Shown: positions 9,095-18,708, numbered from the stretch's first letter. The stretch: DNA of 64,000 nucleotides from Phycisphaeraceae bacterium (GCA_002704825.1 PAIY01000001.1:1-64000), one strand, 5' to 3'. Notes: generated from the letters alone by a model not told the origin. Numbers and translations: made by a program.

Positions 9095-10420
9095 GTGAGT
9101 ATGACGATGATCAAGCAAGAATTTGGTGATGGACGTGACTGGTTTCTGGAACACCGCTTTGGACTGTTTGTCCATTGGGGTCCCTACGCGATGCCCGGCT
9201 GGCATGAACAGATTCAGCAGCGCATGGGCATCAAGCGTGATGACTACGCACGCCAGATCGCCAGATTCGATCCGGTCGACTTTGATCCTGAACCCTGGCT
9301 GGACCTGATGCAGCAGGCCGGGATGACCTACATCGTCATCACCACCAAGCATCACGACGGATTCTGCATGTGGGATTCCAAACGCACCGACTTTAAAGTC
9401 ACGCGCAACGGCGGCCCGGATGCCCTGAAAACGCTGGCGGATGCCTGTCACGCACGCGGGATCAAACTCGGGCTTTACTACTCGGTTGTGGATTGGAAAC
9501 ATCCAGCGTATCCCAACCAAGGCCGACATCATGAACTGCCTTTGCAGGACGGTGACACGCCTGATGAGAACGTTTATCTGTCCTATCTCAAGGAGCAGAT
9601 TCGCGAGTTGTGCACTGGCTATGGTGATGTGAGTTACATCTGGTGGGACATGAATGTGCCGCAATGGGAAGACGAATCGATTCATGCGATGATCCGTGAG
9701 TTGCAGCCCGGATGCGTGATCAACGACCGTGGGTTTCATGACCGTGATGCAGTGGATCATTGGCAACAAGGCATCATTGCCACGCGCGAACGGGATTACA
9801 ATCCGGCATTGGGTGAGACGGATGATGTCATCAAGTTACCAACGGAAAGTTGCGACTCGCTGGATGCGTTGAGTTGGGGTTACAAGACCGATGCCGACTA
9901 CTACTCGCTTGCTTATCTCAAACGCAACATTGCAGAAAACATGGTCCGTGGGAACAATTACCTGCTCAACGTCGGCCCCGATGCCAAGGGCATCATCCCA
10001 CCACAACAGGTGGACATGCTCAGGCAGATCGGTGATTGGTATGAGAAGATCAAAGCCTGTTTCACGAATACGACACCTGTCACTGGGATGATCGAAAAAC
10101 CGGGCGTGTCCCTGATGCAAGCCAACGAGCCGACTGCTGATGGTGAATATGAATACTACGTCATCGTCACAGAGCCACTGAATTGTCGCGGCCTGCAGCT
10201 TCGGCCGATTGATGCTTCACCGCTATGGGTCAAGCTGCTTAACACCAGTGAGTACATGCAATGGGCGCGCGACATTGTCCCCAACGATGTGACGCACCCG
10301 TACCTGCGCATCCGCGAGATTCCCGTTGATGAGATGGCCGGTGATGTGCTGGTGTTCAAGATGCTGTTTGCCAAACCGCTGGAAGTTTCAACGCAGATGA
10401 ATACGGTTGAGAAGATTTGA
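9095..10420 (+). CDS. GH29 alpha-L-fucosidase
   Basis: This enzyme of family GH29 hydrolyses terminal alpha-L-fucose, a sugar common in algal fucans and glycoproteins. The product is 441 residues from GTG 9095; ATG 9101 would shorten it by two residues. Motifs are FGLFVHWGPYAMPGWHEQ near residue 23, YIVITTKHHDGFCMWDSK, and WWDMN with the predicted nucleophile Asp near residue 185. The barrel ends with NNYLLNVGPDAKGIIPP, also typical. There is no signal peptide. The C-terminal 100 residues form a small beta domain. It is followed by a hairpin with a T-run at 10436-10467. The neighbouring genes are not metabolically linked, so this is an isolated glycosidase. Confidence 0.92.
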   Translation: MSMTMIKQEFGDGRDWFLEHRFGLFVHWGPYAMPGWHEQIQQRMGIKRDDYARQIARFDPVDFDPEPWLDLMQQAGMTYIVITTKHHDGFCMWDSKRTDFKVTRNGGPDALKTLADACHARGIKLGLYYSVVDWKHPAYPNQGRHHELPLQDGDTPDENVYLSYLKEQIRELCTGYGDVSYIWWDMNVPQWEDESIHAMIRELQPGCVINDRGFHDRDAVDHWQQGIIATRERDYNPALGETDDVIKLPTESCDSLDALSWGYKTDADYYSLAYLKRNIAENMVRGNNYLLNVGPDAKGIIPPQQVDMLRQIGDWYEKIKACFTNTTPVTGMIEKPGVSLMQANEPTADGEYEYYVIVTEPLNCRGLQLRPIDASPLWVKLLNTSEYMQWARDIVPNDVTHPYLRIREIPVDEMAGDVLVFKMLFAKPLEVSTQMNTVEKI

Positions 10421-10435
10421 TGTAATGGAAATCGA

Positions 10436-10467
10436 GGCAACCCGTGCCGCGGGAGCGACACGGCTTT
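10436..10467 (+). repeat. NGGA-loop hairpin repeat, copy A, probable terminator of the fucosidase gene
   Basis: GGCAACC is followed by a stem CCGTGcCGC / GCGaCACGG closing a GGGA loop, then GGCTTTTT. This is the same family as the copies at 14312-14337, 14362-14393, 48421-48449 and 48487-48519. The stem plus T-run 15 bp after the fucosidase stop fits Rho-independent termination. Confidence 0.75.
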
Positions 10468-10483
10468 TTGCGAGGCATCACCA

Positions 10484-10999
10484 TCACGCGGTGAGTTCGG
10501 CGTAACGCTGCAGAAACAACTGCTCGGCTTTCTTTGGGGACAGCGGCTTGATCTTCATATCATCAAACGGCATGACCGGGATTTTCCAATCCATCGGCGG
10601 GACTTCCATCAAATCCCTGGCTTCGGTCATGAGCATTTGCTCGTCAGCCAAGCGTACTTCATCGGGCATCGGCATACTCAATTGATGCTGAGCCATGATC
10701 AACCCCAACAGGCGATCTTCCAAGTCCCTGAACTGGGGCATGTGACTTTTCACCGGGCGCGGCAGGTCCGTCAGATACGCTTCGGCAGCATCATGAAGCA
10801 AGCCCCACAATGCAAAAGCATCTGGCACCACTTCCGAGACATGCACGCTGTGCTGAGCGACGGAATAAAAGTCACTGCAATGACCATTGAACCGGCACTG
10901 CAGACTCAGGGCATGCGCGATGTCGCGGATGTCGATGATGCCCGGTTCTTCGCGTAATGGATAAAAGGCCTTGCCGGTGTAGGTTTGAATCCAGCTCAT
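10484..10999 (-). CDS. HD-domain phosphohydrolase, YfbR-like
   Basis: The product has 171 residues. A metal-dependent HD domain is shown by FYSVAQHSVHVSEVV (first His), LLHDAAEAYLTDLPRPVK (HD pair) and a later Asp in EVRLADEQMLMTEA. The nearest named relatives are the 5'-deoxynucleotidase YfbR and other HD hydrolases that act on nucleotides, but the substrate cannot be read from sequence. The start at 10999 is chosen because AAGGAG lies 9 bases upstream; the ATG at 11008 would have no spacing from that site. It is the last gene of a probable queD / antiporter / HD operon, 25 bp after the antiporter. Confidence 0.8.
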   Translation of the reverse strand: MSWIQTYTGKAFYPLREEPGIIDIRDIAHALSLQCRFNGHCSDFYSVAQHSVHVSEVVPDAFALWGLLHDAAEAYLTDLPRPVKSHMPQFRDLEDRLLGLIMAQHQLSMPMPDEVRLADEQMLMTEARDLMEVPPMDWKIPVMPFDDMKIKPLSPKKAEQLFLQRYAELTA

Positions 11000-11024
11000 C
11001 CGATGCATCTCCTTGTCCAGCGTA

Positions 11025-12140
11025 TCAAGCGTGGGTCGGACCCCCTGCGGTCAACACAAATTGCAAAACGACATAAGTCACATACAGGATCAACAGCGGG
11101 TATCCCATCCAGCGACTGAAGCTACCCTTGCGAATGGCCGTGAAAATGAAGAACAGGAACATCGAAGTCATCAGCAACATCGTCGGCAGATGCAGGTACA
11201 GGAAAATCTCAGGAATCCTTGCTGTGGGATCAATGATCGGCAATGACTTGGCCACTGCCGAAGCACCAATGACAAACAGCACGTTGAGAATGTCCGCACC
11301 AATCACATTGCCCACCAGCAACTCGCGATGTCCCTTGACGATCGAGGCAATGCCCACCGTTAACTCCGGCAGTGAGGTGCCCAGTGCAACAAGCGTTGCA
11401 GCGATGACCACATCCGGAACCCCCCAACGCGCTGCCATCACCGTTGCTGAACCCACCAGGAACCGGCTGGAGCAAATCACGATGGTGAGTCCCACCACCA
11501 ACATTAACACCAACAACCAGGCGGATCGCGACGCTGAGACTTCATGCTCATCAGCAGGCTTGTCCTTCAATTCCGCCATCTGGCAGGTCGGCAATGGGTG
11601 ATCCGTCTGCGGGCTTAATGCGACATGCTGCTTGGCCCACTTGATGCTGATGAACATGTAGACCGCCAGCATGACCAACAACACGGCACCAAAGGGTCGC
11701 GTGATCTGTGCTTGATCACCGTGAAACACCCAGGCAAAGTAACACAGGGATGCCAGAAGAAAATCACAACCGATCTTCACCCAGCCCTGACGCTTGAGAA
11801 CGAACTTGTCAGCGGGTAGCACGACCATGGCGCACCCGAGCCCGAAAATCAGGCCGGTGTCAGCAATGATGGAGCCCACCGCATTGCCCAGCGCCAAGCC
11901 GGCGTTACCGCCCCATGCCGCCATCACCGACACGGCAGTCTCCGGGCTGGTGGTCCCCAGTGAAACAATGGTCGCCCCCACGATCACCTTGGGAATGCCC
12001 ACGCGGTACGCCAAACCGGCAGCACCATCCACGAGCCAATCGGCCCCGCGGATGAGTACCCAGACGCTGCCCATGGCAACGAGGATCAACATGAACAACG
12101 GCATGGCCTGGAAGGCGCTATCGGGAATCAAATGTTCCAT
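11025..12140 (-). CDS. Na+/Ca2+ antiporter, CaCA superfamily (YrbG-like)
   Basis: This inner-membrane cation/Ca2+ exchanger has 371 residues from ATG 12140; a TTG at 12176 is an alternative. The two inverted alpha-repeats of the family are clear: VGATIVSLGTTSPETAVSV near residue 55 and AATLVALGTSLPELTVG near 265. Each is followed by a glycine-rich GNAVGSIIADTGLI or GNVIGADILNVLFV. About ten membrane helices are present, with a hydrophilic loop between the two halves. The gene lies about 40 bp after queD and 25 bp before the HD hydrolase gene, so one transcript is likely, although the three functions are not obviously connected. Confidence 0.88.
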   Translation of the reverse strand: MEHLIPDSAFQAMPLFMLILVAMGSVWVLIRGADWLVDGAAGLAYRVGIPKVIVGATIVSLGTTSPETAVSVMAAWGGNAGLALGNAVGSIIADTGLIFGLGCAMVVLPADKFVLKRQGWVKIGCDFLLASLCYFAWVFHGDQAQITRPFGAVLLVMLAVYMFISIKWAKQHVALSPQTDHPLPTCQMAELKDKPADEHEVSASRSAWLLVLMLVVGLTIVICSSRFLVGSATVMAARWGVPDVVIAATLVALGTSLPELTVGIASIVKGHRELLVGNVIGADILNVLFVIGASAVAKSLPIIDPTARIPEIFLYLHLPTMLLMTSMFLFFIFTAIRKGSFSRWMGYPLLILYVTYVVLQFVLTAGGPTHA

Positions 12141-12182
12141 GAAGTGGGATATCTCAACTAAAACAATGAAAAACAAACACGA

Positions 12183-12566
12183 TCAAGGCAGATAAACGGC
12201 AGTGCAACCGTCAGCTTCACCGACCGACACGCTGACCAGTGTAACGTGTTGGGGCAACCGTGATGCAATCTCGCAACCAAACCACCAGGCAACACGCTCA
12301 GCAGTCGGATTCACCGCCAACTTGCCCTGCTCGCCGGCAAAGGGTTTGACCTCATTGAGATGTCGGTTGTGGACTTTGCTGATCAGCTCATCGACCCAAC
12401 CTTCAAGCACGTGGAAATCCATCACCGTCTGGATCTCATCAAGCTCCTGAGACTGCACCGTCACCACCACCGGCCAGTTGTGACCATGCAGCGGTTCAAG
12501 CGAACCATCAGGTAATGCAATGGCATGACTTGCTGAAAAATTCTTTTCAATCTGTATCTGATACAT
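12183..12566 (-). CDS. queD: 6-carboxytetrahydropterin synthase (QueD/PTPS family)
   Basis: QueD converts 7,8-dihydroneopterin triphosphate to 6-carboxy-tetrahydropterin on the route to queuosine and other 7-deazapurines. The product has 127 residues from ATG 12566. Zinc ligands are visible in FSASHAIALP (first His) and LEPLHGHNW (HxH pair). NPTAERVAWW and VSVGEADGC carry the conserved C-terminal glutamate that binds the pterin. The catalytic Cys expected near residue 25 of canonical QueD is not evident, so a pterin synthase with a different product is possible. folE2, which supplies the precursor, lies 40 kb away in the same window. Confidence 0.85.
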   Translation of the reverse strand: MYQIQIEKNFSASHAIALPDGSLEPLHGHNWPVVVTVQSQELDEIQTVMDFHVLEGWVDELISKVHNRHLNEVKPFAGEQGKLAVNPTAERVAWWFGCEIASRLPQHVTLVSVSVGEADGCTAVYLP

Positions 12567-12762
12567 CAACCAACCCCAATCGTTATCAAACATCCCATTA
12601 TCCAATGAGATGCAGTATGGATCAAACTCATTTCAATGTCGGAATCAGACACAAAACCACTAGCATAATCGCAACGCCTCACAACCGTCTCTTGCAATCA
12701 TCCAACCAACTGCAATACTGGAAAACAACTTTGTCCGATTGCTTTGAGGGAGTCCTTCGATC

Positions 12763-14295
12763 ATGTCCGATACAACAGCCAAACGCCCCAACATTCTCTG
12801 GATCATGTCCGATCAACATAACGCATCCTGCATCGGTGCAGCAGGTCACCCCGATGTCAAAACGCCCAACCTCGATGCGCTGGCGGCAGACGGCGTGATG
12901 GCAACGCGGGCTTACTGCAACAATCCGATCTGTGGTCCATCACGCTGCTCCATGATCACCGGACTCTACCCGCATACCATCGGCATCACCGGCAACAACC
13001 TTTCAGACTGCCCCATCCCCAACCCCTTAACCCTGCCAACCCATCTACGAAATCTTGGCTACCAGACCGCCATGATTGGCAAGGGACATGAAGTGCTCAG
13101 CTGGGATCAGCAAGCCTACGAACACATCAGATACTGTGATTTAACCGATGCGGACCCCAGTGACCCACGCTCCGTGCATTATTTCCAGTACCTCGTCGAC
13201 CAGGGACTCGCCGATGACTTTGATCTTGGCTCCCTGCCCCCCAATCACCCCGGTTCCGGTATGAGAGGTTTTGTCAGTCAGATTCCTGCTGAGCATTGCG
13301 TTGAAACATGGACGGGTAACGAGTCGCTGGCATTTCTTGAAAACAAGGATGATGACAAACCCTTTTTCCTGAAAATGAGTTTCCAGCGCCCGCATGATCC
13401 GTATGCGCCTTCGCAAGAGCAGATGGGCCAGTATGATCCGGACAAGTTGAACCTGCCTGAGAATATCTGCGATTACCTTGAGAGACGTTTTGCAGGCAAG
13501 CCCCAGTTCCAGCAGGACTATGTCAATGCCGGTCAACGCGGCTATCCCTACCGCCCGTTGGATGAAGCGGATTTGAAACTGCAACTGTCCTATCACCTGA
13601 CCCTGATCACGGAAATCGATAAACAGATCGGCCGGGTCATTGATCACCTCAAGCAGACCGGCGAGTATGAGAACACCATTATTGTCTATCTGGCAGACCA
13701 TGGTGACTTTGCAGGTGAACACGGCCTGATGCTCAAAAACCTCGGGATTTACGAGTCGATTCACCGTGTCCCGATGATCTTCCATTACCCGGGTGGCCCG
13801 AAAAATCAGAAGGTCAACGGCTTGATGCAACTGGTGGATGTCTACCCGACGCTCTGCGACATGGCAGGCGTGCCAATCCCTGAACATTTGGATGGTGACA
13901 GCCGCGTCACCATGCTTAATGGCAAGGAGCCGGGGATGGATCACGTCGTCTGCGAATGGGACTTTGGCGGCAATGATCAGAGTACCGTCTTTGCAGTTCG
14001 CACCGAGCGCTATCGACTGGTTTATTATCTGGATCACCCGGATGATGGTGAATTTTACGATCACAACGAAGACCCCGGCGAGATCAACAACCTTTGGGCA
14101 ACTGAAGATGTCTCCATTCAGATGACGCGTATGCAATTGATCCAGTTGATTCTCAACCATGTCGGCCGATTCAAACGTGCCTGGTCCATTGCTGATGACC
14201 GCGCTGCCTTTGCCAAGTATCCCGACGCGCCGTCGTATCACATTCACAAATGGAAAATGAAGTGGAGCGAGGCCGTCGAAAAGGGTTTGGTTTAG
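12763..14295 (+). CDS. type I sulfatase (S1 family)
   Basis: This formylglycine-dependent sulfatase of 510 residues removes sulfate esters from carbohydrates. Asp17 and neighbouring residues in ILWIMSDQHN bind calcium. The Cys57-G-P-S-R motif is the site converted to formylglycine. IIVYLADHGDFAGEHG gives the second Asp-His metal pair, and the C-terminal YLDHPDDGEFYDHNEDPGEINN is common in the family. The start at 12763 has GAGGG nearby at 12746-12750. There is no clear signal peptide, so the location is uncertain. The gene is divergent from queD and followed by a doublet of repeat hairpins. No gene for a formylglycine-generating enzyme is in the window. Confidence 0.92.
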   Translation: MSDTTAKRPNILWIMSDQHNASCIGAAGHPDVKTPNLDALAADGVMATRAYCNNPICGPSRCSMITGLYPHTIGITGNNLSDCPIPNPLTLPTHLRNLGYQTAMIGKGHEVLSWDQQAYEHIRYCDLTDADPSDPRSVHYFQYLVDQGLADDFDLGSLPPNHPGSGMRGFVSQIPAEHCVETWTGNESLAFLENKDDDKPFFLKMSFQRPHDPYAPSQEQMGQYDPDKLNLPENICDYLERRFAGKPQFQQDYVNAGQRGYPYRPLDEADLKLQLSYHLTLITEIDKQIGRVIDHLKQTGEYENTIIVYLADHGDFAGEHGLMLKNLGIYESIHRVPMIFHYPGGPKNQKVNGLMQLVDVYPTLCDMAGVPIPEHLDGDSRVTMLNGKEPGMDHVVCEWDFGGNDQSTVFAVRTERYRLVYYLDHPDDGEFYDHNEDPGEINNLWATEDVSIQMTRMQLIQLILNHVGRFKRAWSIADDRAAFAKYPDAPSYHIHKWKMKWSEAVEKGLV

Positions 14296-14311
14296 GCGTA
14301 ATCAATATCAC

Positions 14312-14393
14312 AAAGCCGTGACTCTCCTGAGTCACGAATCGCAACACCGGTCACAACCCAAGGCAACCCGTGCCACGGGAGTGACACGGCTTT
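14312..14393. repeat. inverted doublet of NGGA-loop hairpins (copies B and C)
   Basis: Copy B (14312-14337) is on the minus strand: stem CGTGACTC / GAGTCACG around AGGA (read as TCCT on plus), ending AAAGCC. Copy C (14362-14393) is on the plus strand: GGCAACC, stem CCGTGcCAC / GTGaCACGG around GGGA, then GGCTTT. The two copies face each other across about 24 bp, a REPIN-like arrangement repeated at 48421-48519. The doublet sits downstream of the sulfatase and upstream of the SGNH hydrolase. Confidence 0.8.
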
Positions 14394-14491
14394 CTCAGGT
14401 GTCGAACGTCTCATGGTGAATGGGGTATGATGATTGGCTGTCCTGCAACCATTCAATTTTGACCCAAGCATTCGTTGAAAGACGCAACATC

Positions 14492-15148
14492 ATGCCCACA
14501 TCAAGTAAAGCACGCATCCTGCTCATCGGTGACAGTATCAGTGTCCAGTACACGCCCTACCTGCATTCGGCCTTGAAATCTCAGGTGACGTGGGTGGGTT
14601 TCAGTGAAGAAGAGCGTCTCAATGCCCTGACGGATCTGGATGTGCCACAGAATCTCAACTGCGGCGATTCATCACGTTCGCTGGGCATCATCACGGACAT
14701 GCTTGAAAAAACCAATGGGCAGATTGATCTGATCCTGGCCAACTGCGGTCTGCACGACATCAAGACCAACCCCCAAACCGGCGAAAAACAAATCCCGCTT
14801 CAAGACTACCAAGCCAATCTCAAACAGATTGTTGCAGTGGCAAAGTCACACAACGTCCCCATCGCATGGATGCGAACAACATTGGTCAATGCTGCCATTC
14901 ACAATAGCAAATGCTCGGACTTTCATCGCTATGAAAACGATCTGGATGCCTACAATGCTGCTGCCGATGCGATCATGACCCAAGCCGGATTCCAGGTCAT
15001 TGATCTGTGGCAATTCACCCGCCAACTCGGCGAAGACGAGCAGCTTTTCTGTGATCATGTGCATTATCAGGATTGGGTCCGCCAATGCCAGGGCGCTTTT
15101 CTGGCAGGCTACGTGCAGGCTTACTTGGCCAACGCTTCCAAAGCCTGA
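14492..15148 (+). CDS. SGNH/GDSL-family hydrolase
   Basis: The product has 218 residues from ATG 14492 and the fold of SGNH hydrolases, which include carbohydrate acetyl-esterases and lipases. Block I is LLIGDSIS with the catalytic Ser near residue 14. The Gly block appears around LNCGDSSRSLG. Block III is ANCGLHDIKTN, where the usual GxND is replaced by GLHD. Block V is CDHVHY with the Asp-x-x-His pair. A role in removing acetyl groups from algal polysaccharide is plausible but unproven. There is no signal peptide. Its 3' end overlaps the convergent gluconokinase gene by 28 bp. Confidence 0.82.
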   Translation: MPTSSKARILLIGDSISVQYTPYLHSALKSQVTWVGFSEEERLNALTDLDVPQNLNCGDSSRSLGIITDMLEKTNGQIDLILANCGLHDIKTNPQTGEKQIPLQDYQANLKQIVAVAKSHNVPIAWMRTTLVNAAIHNSKCSDFHRYENDLDAYNAAADAIMTQAGFQVIDLWQFTRQLGEDEQLFCDHVHYQDWVRQCQGAFLAGYVQAYLANASKA

Positions 15149-15606
15149 TGGATCACTTCATCCAATGGCAACGTGGCATCGACGGTGATGATCGGCATTT
15201 GATCCGTAGATTGTGGTTCTTCCCACGTGGCCAGCTGACTGTCCAACAGTGAAACGGGCATGAAATGTTCACGCTGCTGCATGCGCTTGATGAGCGTGTC
15301 ACGATCGGCCTTGAGATAGACGAGCTTCACATCATCCACGCCATTACAAAGCACCTGCCGATAGGACTGCTTCAGTGCCGAACAAGCCAGCACACAACCG
15401 CGTGTTTGTTTGAGATGCGTATTGAGTATTTCAAGCCACGGCCAACGGTCGGCATCTTCCAAGGCCTTGCCGGACTTCATTTTTTCGACATTGCACATGG
15501 GATGAAAATCATCCGCATCATCAAAGCGCAGACTCAGCGCCGTGGCAATGCCCTTACCAACCGCCGTTTTTCCGACACCTGAAACACCCATCACGATGAT
15601 ATGCAT
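15121..15606 (-). CDS. gntK: gluconokinase
   Basis: The 161-residue thermoresistant-type gluconokinase phosphorylates D-gluconate to 6-phosphogluconate for the pentose-phosphate or Entner-Doudoroff route. The Walker A motif GVSGVGKT is at residues 7-14. FDDADDFHP, VEKMKSGKALEDADRWPWL and VLACSALKQSYRQVL match the family closely, as does REHFMPVSLLDSQLATWEEP. The length is normal. No gluconate transporter or regulator lies next to it. The neighbours are a convergent SGNH hydrolase and the pseudopilin that ends the beta-helix operon. Confidence 0.93.
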   Translation of the reverse strand: MHIIVMGVSGVGKTAVGKGIATALSLRFDDADDFHPMCNVEKMKSGKALEDADRWPWLEILNTHLKQTRGCVLACSALKQSYRQVLCNGVDDVKLVYLKADRDTLIKRMQQREHFMPVSLLDSQLATWEEPQSTDQMPIITVDATLPLDEVIHQALEALAK

Positions 15607-15642
15607 GGGGACAGTATAACATAACTGACCAATTGTTCAGGA

Positions 15643-16350
15643 TTAATTGGGGTCCCAAATCGCCATGTCGTTACCCGCCCAGGTGACCGTACCATCAGCA
15701 CCATCAAGCAGGACTTCACGTGCAGGACGCTGGATGTGCCCATCGACATAAAGAATATTCAGACTCTGCCCCAGGTGATCATTCCCCACGCCCCGCCACG
15801 GCCAACTGCTATAGGTCACCGGCATCAGACACGGCGGGTAAGGCGCGCCGACTTTGCCTTCACCGATCATCAATTGCTTGTTGGGTTGGAGAATCTGCTC
15901 GATGCGTGCCGGACCGATGGCCGTACTCGGTGAGGAATCATTGGCTTTGCCAAACCAACCGTTGAAGGTGTATGGCGTCTTGTCCGTGTTGTAATCACCA
16001 TGCGTCGTCGGGCATCGCAACAGACTCAATTGTGATGCCATGTGGTACCGAAAGCCCTGCGCGCCGGAGATATAACCCAGTCGAGGTAACAACACCCACC
16101 AGCGATCGTCATTGATATTCCCCGTCCCCACGCTCGCCTTGATCATCGGCAAGGTATCATGGTTGTCCGCAGCATAAGACATGCATGCGATACCAATCTG
16201 TCTGAGATTACTGGCACAACTGATCGCCTGCGCACTCTTGCGCGCAGCCCCCAACGCTGGCAGGAGAATCGCAATGAGCAGGCTGATGATACTGATCACC
16301 ACCAGCAACTCAATGAGCGTAAAACCATCACGAGAATATCGGTCTTGCAT
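15643..16350 (-). CDS. pseudopilin-like protein with type IV prepilin leader (cassette 1)
   Basis: The product has 235 residues. A short basic leader ends in Gly before [16 protein letters not shown], the prepilin-peptidase site and N-methylated hydrophobic helix; Glu+5 is present. The helix continues into [22 protein letters not shown], then a globular domain ends with [13 protein letters not shown], the H-X9-DG-type ending typical of planctomycete proteins of this class. The ATG at 16350 has AAAGG 7 bases upstream; a TTG at 16356 is less likely. It lies 12 bp after the beta-helix gene as the last gene of a LacI / beta-helix / pseudopilin operon. Whether it assembles into a pseudopilus or anchors the enzyme is unknown. 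Confidence 0.85.
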   Translation of the reverse strand: MQDRYSRDGFTLIELLVVISIISLLIAILLPALGAARKSAQAISCASNLRQIGIACMSYAADNHDTLPMIKASVGTGNINDDRWWVLLPRLGYISGAQGFRYHMASQLSLLRCPTTHGDYNTDKTPYTFNGWFGKANDSSPSTAIGPARIEQILQPNKQLMIGEGKVGAPYPPCLMPVTYSSWPWRGVGNDHLGQSLNILYVDGHIQRPAREVLLDGADGTVTWAGNDMAIWDPN

Positions 16351-16362
16351 GTTCAACCTTTC

Positions 16363-18708
16363 TCAAGGTAACAGTCGAATCTGATCAATGGCCACCACAC
16401 CCGATGTCGCACCGAGGATCAAACTCAAAATCTGACTTGATGACCCAGTCGGTAGCGGCACGCGGATTTCAACCCAGCGGCCGGGAGTCGGACGGTCTGT
16501 GAGCCTGGTGATGTGTACGGTTTGGGATGACGCACCGGCCAATCGCGCACCGGTGTCCGGATCGATGGAGAGAACCTGTTTGGGAAGTTCAATCACATCA
16601 CGATCAAAACCAAACCCACTGCCCCGGTATTGCCCGACCTGCGTCTGGATGGCAAGGAACATCTGCGAAGGTGTCTGCTGCGGGTCCAGCCAAACCAACG
16701 CACTGAGTATGCGATAGCCGGAGGTTGAAACAGGCGATCCGCAGTCAAGTCCGGTTAATCGCAGCGTATCCTTCTCAGCAATCAACTTCGCACACAACGC
16801 ACCGCTGGCAGGTTTGGGATTCACAGCTTCCCACAGCCAGAACCGTCGCGGGTCTGATGCATGATTCGAGCAATCCATCGACATCAACCCGGCTGGCAAT
16901 GCATCATCAATCAACACACCATCTTGCTGGGGAGCAATCGTCACTGGCGAAGTTTGGCCGCGTTGATTGACCGACTCATAAGCGCCAAGATCCCATCGAC
17001 GTTGACGGTTGATCCCTGCCAGATCAATCGACGCATCGAACATGGGCGGTGCCCACGCTTGCCCGAAACCGACACTGGCATCACGGGCAGGACTGTCCGA
17101 ACCGATCTGATAATTCTCAACGGATGCATCAATGAAACGCGGGTCAGCATGCACGCTGTGCGTATCAAGCCCGGTCTGATCCTGCCATGTTTTCAACTCA
17201 TCAAACGCTGGCAGGAATCCGGTGTACGTCCCACCCATGTGCATCTGCACCGGACCTCCAAATCGGTAATAGCAGTTGTAATCACTGTTGAGTTTGAAGG
17301 TGACTTTGTCCGTGCGACCAACCACAGGGAATTGCAAGGACACGTCATAGGCCGTGAGATTGTTGTAGAAAATATTGTTGATGACGTTGATGTTATCCAG
17401 CGTCCGACCACCCCCCAGTTTCTTGGCACCGCGCGGGACACCGCCTGCCTGCACCGCAGCAAAACCCTTGTTACCGACGAAGGTGTTATTGAAAATTTCG
17501 ACCGCAGAGGATGCCATGACGATGATGCCGTTACCGTCATTACCAGCGATGAGATTGTTGTAAATGAGAACATTGCGGCTGGTTTCGATTTTGATGCCTG
17601 CCACATCCAGATGACGAATCTTGCCCTGGACCATTTGCGTTGCACGGTTATTGAGAATGCGGTTATTGCGGATGACGATCTGCCCGCCGGTATCCGACCA
17701 ATCGAACCAGACACCTGGCCCCCAGTTGTCACTGATCAGACATTTCTCGATCGTGCCATACGCATCGGGAATGAGTTTAAGACCACCACAATGCCAACCC
17801 AGATATTGGCGGTGCCCGTTGTTGGTGATGGTGCAGCCGGAGACAAGCCACGGAGATCGCGGGCTGGCATCGACACCGGTGTTGCCCATGTTGGCAATGG
17901 TGGAGTTAATGAGTTTGGTGTTACGTCCCATCATCACGCCACGGAAATCGCCCCACTGGATATCACAGTTTTCAATCAACCCGTCATTGCCGACGGTGAC
18001 CATGGTGTAGTTGTAGGGTTTTTCAATCTCGGGCGTGGAGGAGTTGGCATGACGGAAGGTCAGATTTTTCACTGCGACATAACGCACGGTCGCGCGGTGT
18101 GCAGGACGGATGATGTAATCACGCACGCCTGCTTCGATCACGTGGTCATTGGGATCACTGGAATCGGTTAACCAGACAGACATGGTCTGCTGGGTTGTGT
18201 CATAGTAGAACGAACCTGCAAACAGATCCGAAACATCCCTGCCGATGACAACGCGACGCGCCATACCGTCTTCGACATCACCGATGACCTGTTGGCTGCC
18301 GACCTGTTTGAGCACTTTGCCATCGACGTAGACCTGCTGTGATGCGGTGGGCCAGTTGTCATGCTGCCAGACATTGGCGTTGACTTTTTTCCAGCCGGTA
18401 AGGACGTTTGAGCCTTTAAGGACAGGCTTTTCGTCACCATAGGCGGTGATGGTGGTCATCTGATCCGGCGTGCCTGAGTGTTTGGGCAACAGTGTGATGC
18501 GTTGGCGATAAACCCCTTCACGCAGGTAAACCGTACCCCCCGACCCGGCCATGTCCAATGCCTGATTGATGTCAGCAACAGGATCAATGAGACTGCCAGA
18601 CGCTTGTTTTTTCCCATCGGGTGAAACGTAGACCTCTGCAGCCGATGCGACGATGCTCATGACCAATGTCAGCGATAACACCAACATGATGTGTTGTTTC
18701 AAACGCAT
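16363..18708 (-). CDS. secreted right-handed beta-helix protein, putative polysaccharide-active enzyme (cassette 1)
   Basis: This 781-residue exported protein has a signal peptide (residues 1-23, hydrophobic core IMLVLSLTLVMSIVA, cut near SAA). A DUF1565-type start, VYVSPDGKKQASGSLIDP, with TVYLREGVYRQRITL leads into a parallel beta-helix over residues 45-560. Its rungs are rich in NNG and NN turns (ISDNWGPGVWFDWSDTGGQ, NVLIYNNLIAGNDGNGI). A C-terminal beta-sandwich of about 170 residues resembles a carbohydrate-binding domain. Such proteins include polysaccharide lyases and some glycosidases, but catalytic residues cannot be assigned. It lies 34 bp after the LacI gene and 12 bp before the pseudopilin. 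Confidence 0.8.
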   Translation of the reverse strand: MRLKQHIMLVLSLTLVMSIVASAAEVYVSPDGKKQASGSLIDPVADINQALDMAGSGGTVYLREGVYRQRITLLPKHSGTPDQMTTITAYGDEKPVLKGSNVLTGWKKVNANVWQHDNWPTASQQVYVDGKVLKQVGSQQVIGDVEDGMARRVVIGRDVSDLFAGSFYYDTTQQTMSVWLTDSSDPNDHVIEAGVRDYIIRPAHRATVRYVAVKNLTFRHANSSTPEIEKPYNYTMVTVGNDGLIENCDIQWGDFRGVMMGRNTKLINSTIANMGNTGVDASPRSPWLVSGCTITNNGHRQYLGWHCGGLKLIPDAYGTIEKCLISDNWGPGVWFDWSDTGGQIVIRNNRILNNRATQMVQGKIRHLDVAGIKIETSRNVLIYNNLIAGNDGNGIIVMASSAVEIFNNTFVGNKGFAAVQAGGVPRGAKKLGGGRTLDNINVINNIFYNNLTAYDVSLQFPVVGRTDKVTFKLNSDYNCYYRFGGPVQMHMGGTYTGFLPAFDELKTWQDQTGLDTHSVHADPRFIDASVENYQIGSDSPARDASVGFGQAWAPPMFDASIDLAGINRQRRWDLGAYESVNQRGQTSPVTIAPQQDGVLIDDALPAGLMSMDCSNHASDPRRFWLWEAVNPKPASGALCAKLIAEKDTLRLTGLDCGSPVSTSGYRILSALVWLDPQQTPSQMFLAIQTQVGQYRGSGFGFDRDVIELPKQVLSIDPDTGARLAGASSQTVHITRLTDRPTPGRWVEIRVPLPTGSSSQILSLILGATSGVVAIDQIRLLP

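Noticed and set aside
12567-12762. Possible preQ1 riboswitch upstream of queD
   Set aside because: No preQ1-type hairpin with an A-rich tail was seen in the divergent region. The promoter may simply be shared with the sulfatase side.
13141-14247. 368-codon open frame antisense to the first sulfatase
   Set aside because: The sulfatase motifs (CGPSR, ADHGDFAGEHG) show that the plus strand is coding. The antisense frame has no family features.
16861-18171. 436-codon open frame on the plus strand, antisense to the beta-helix gene
   Set aside because: It is a long shadow frame caused by the codon bias of the opposite gene. The minus-strand product has a signal peptide and clear beta-helix rungs; the antisense product has neither.
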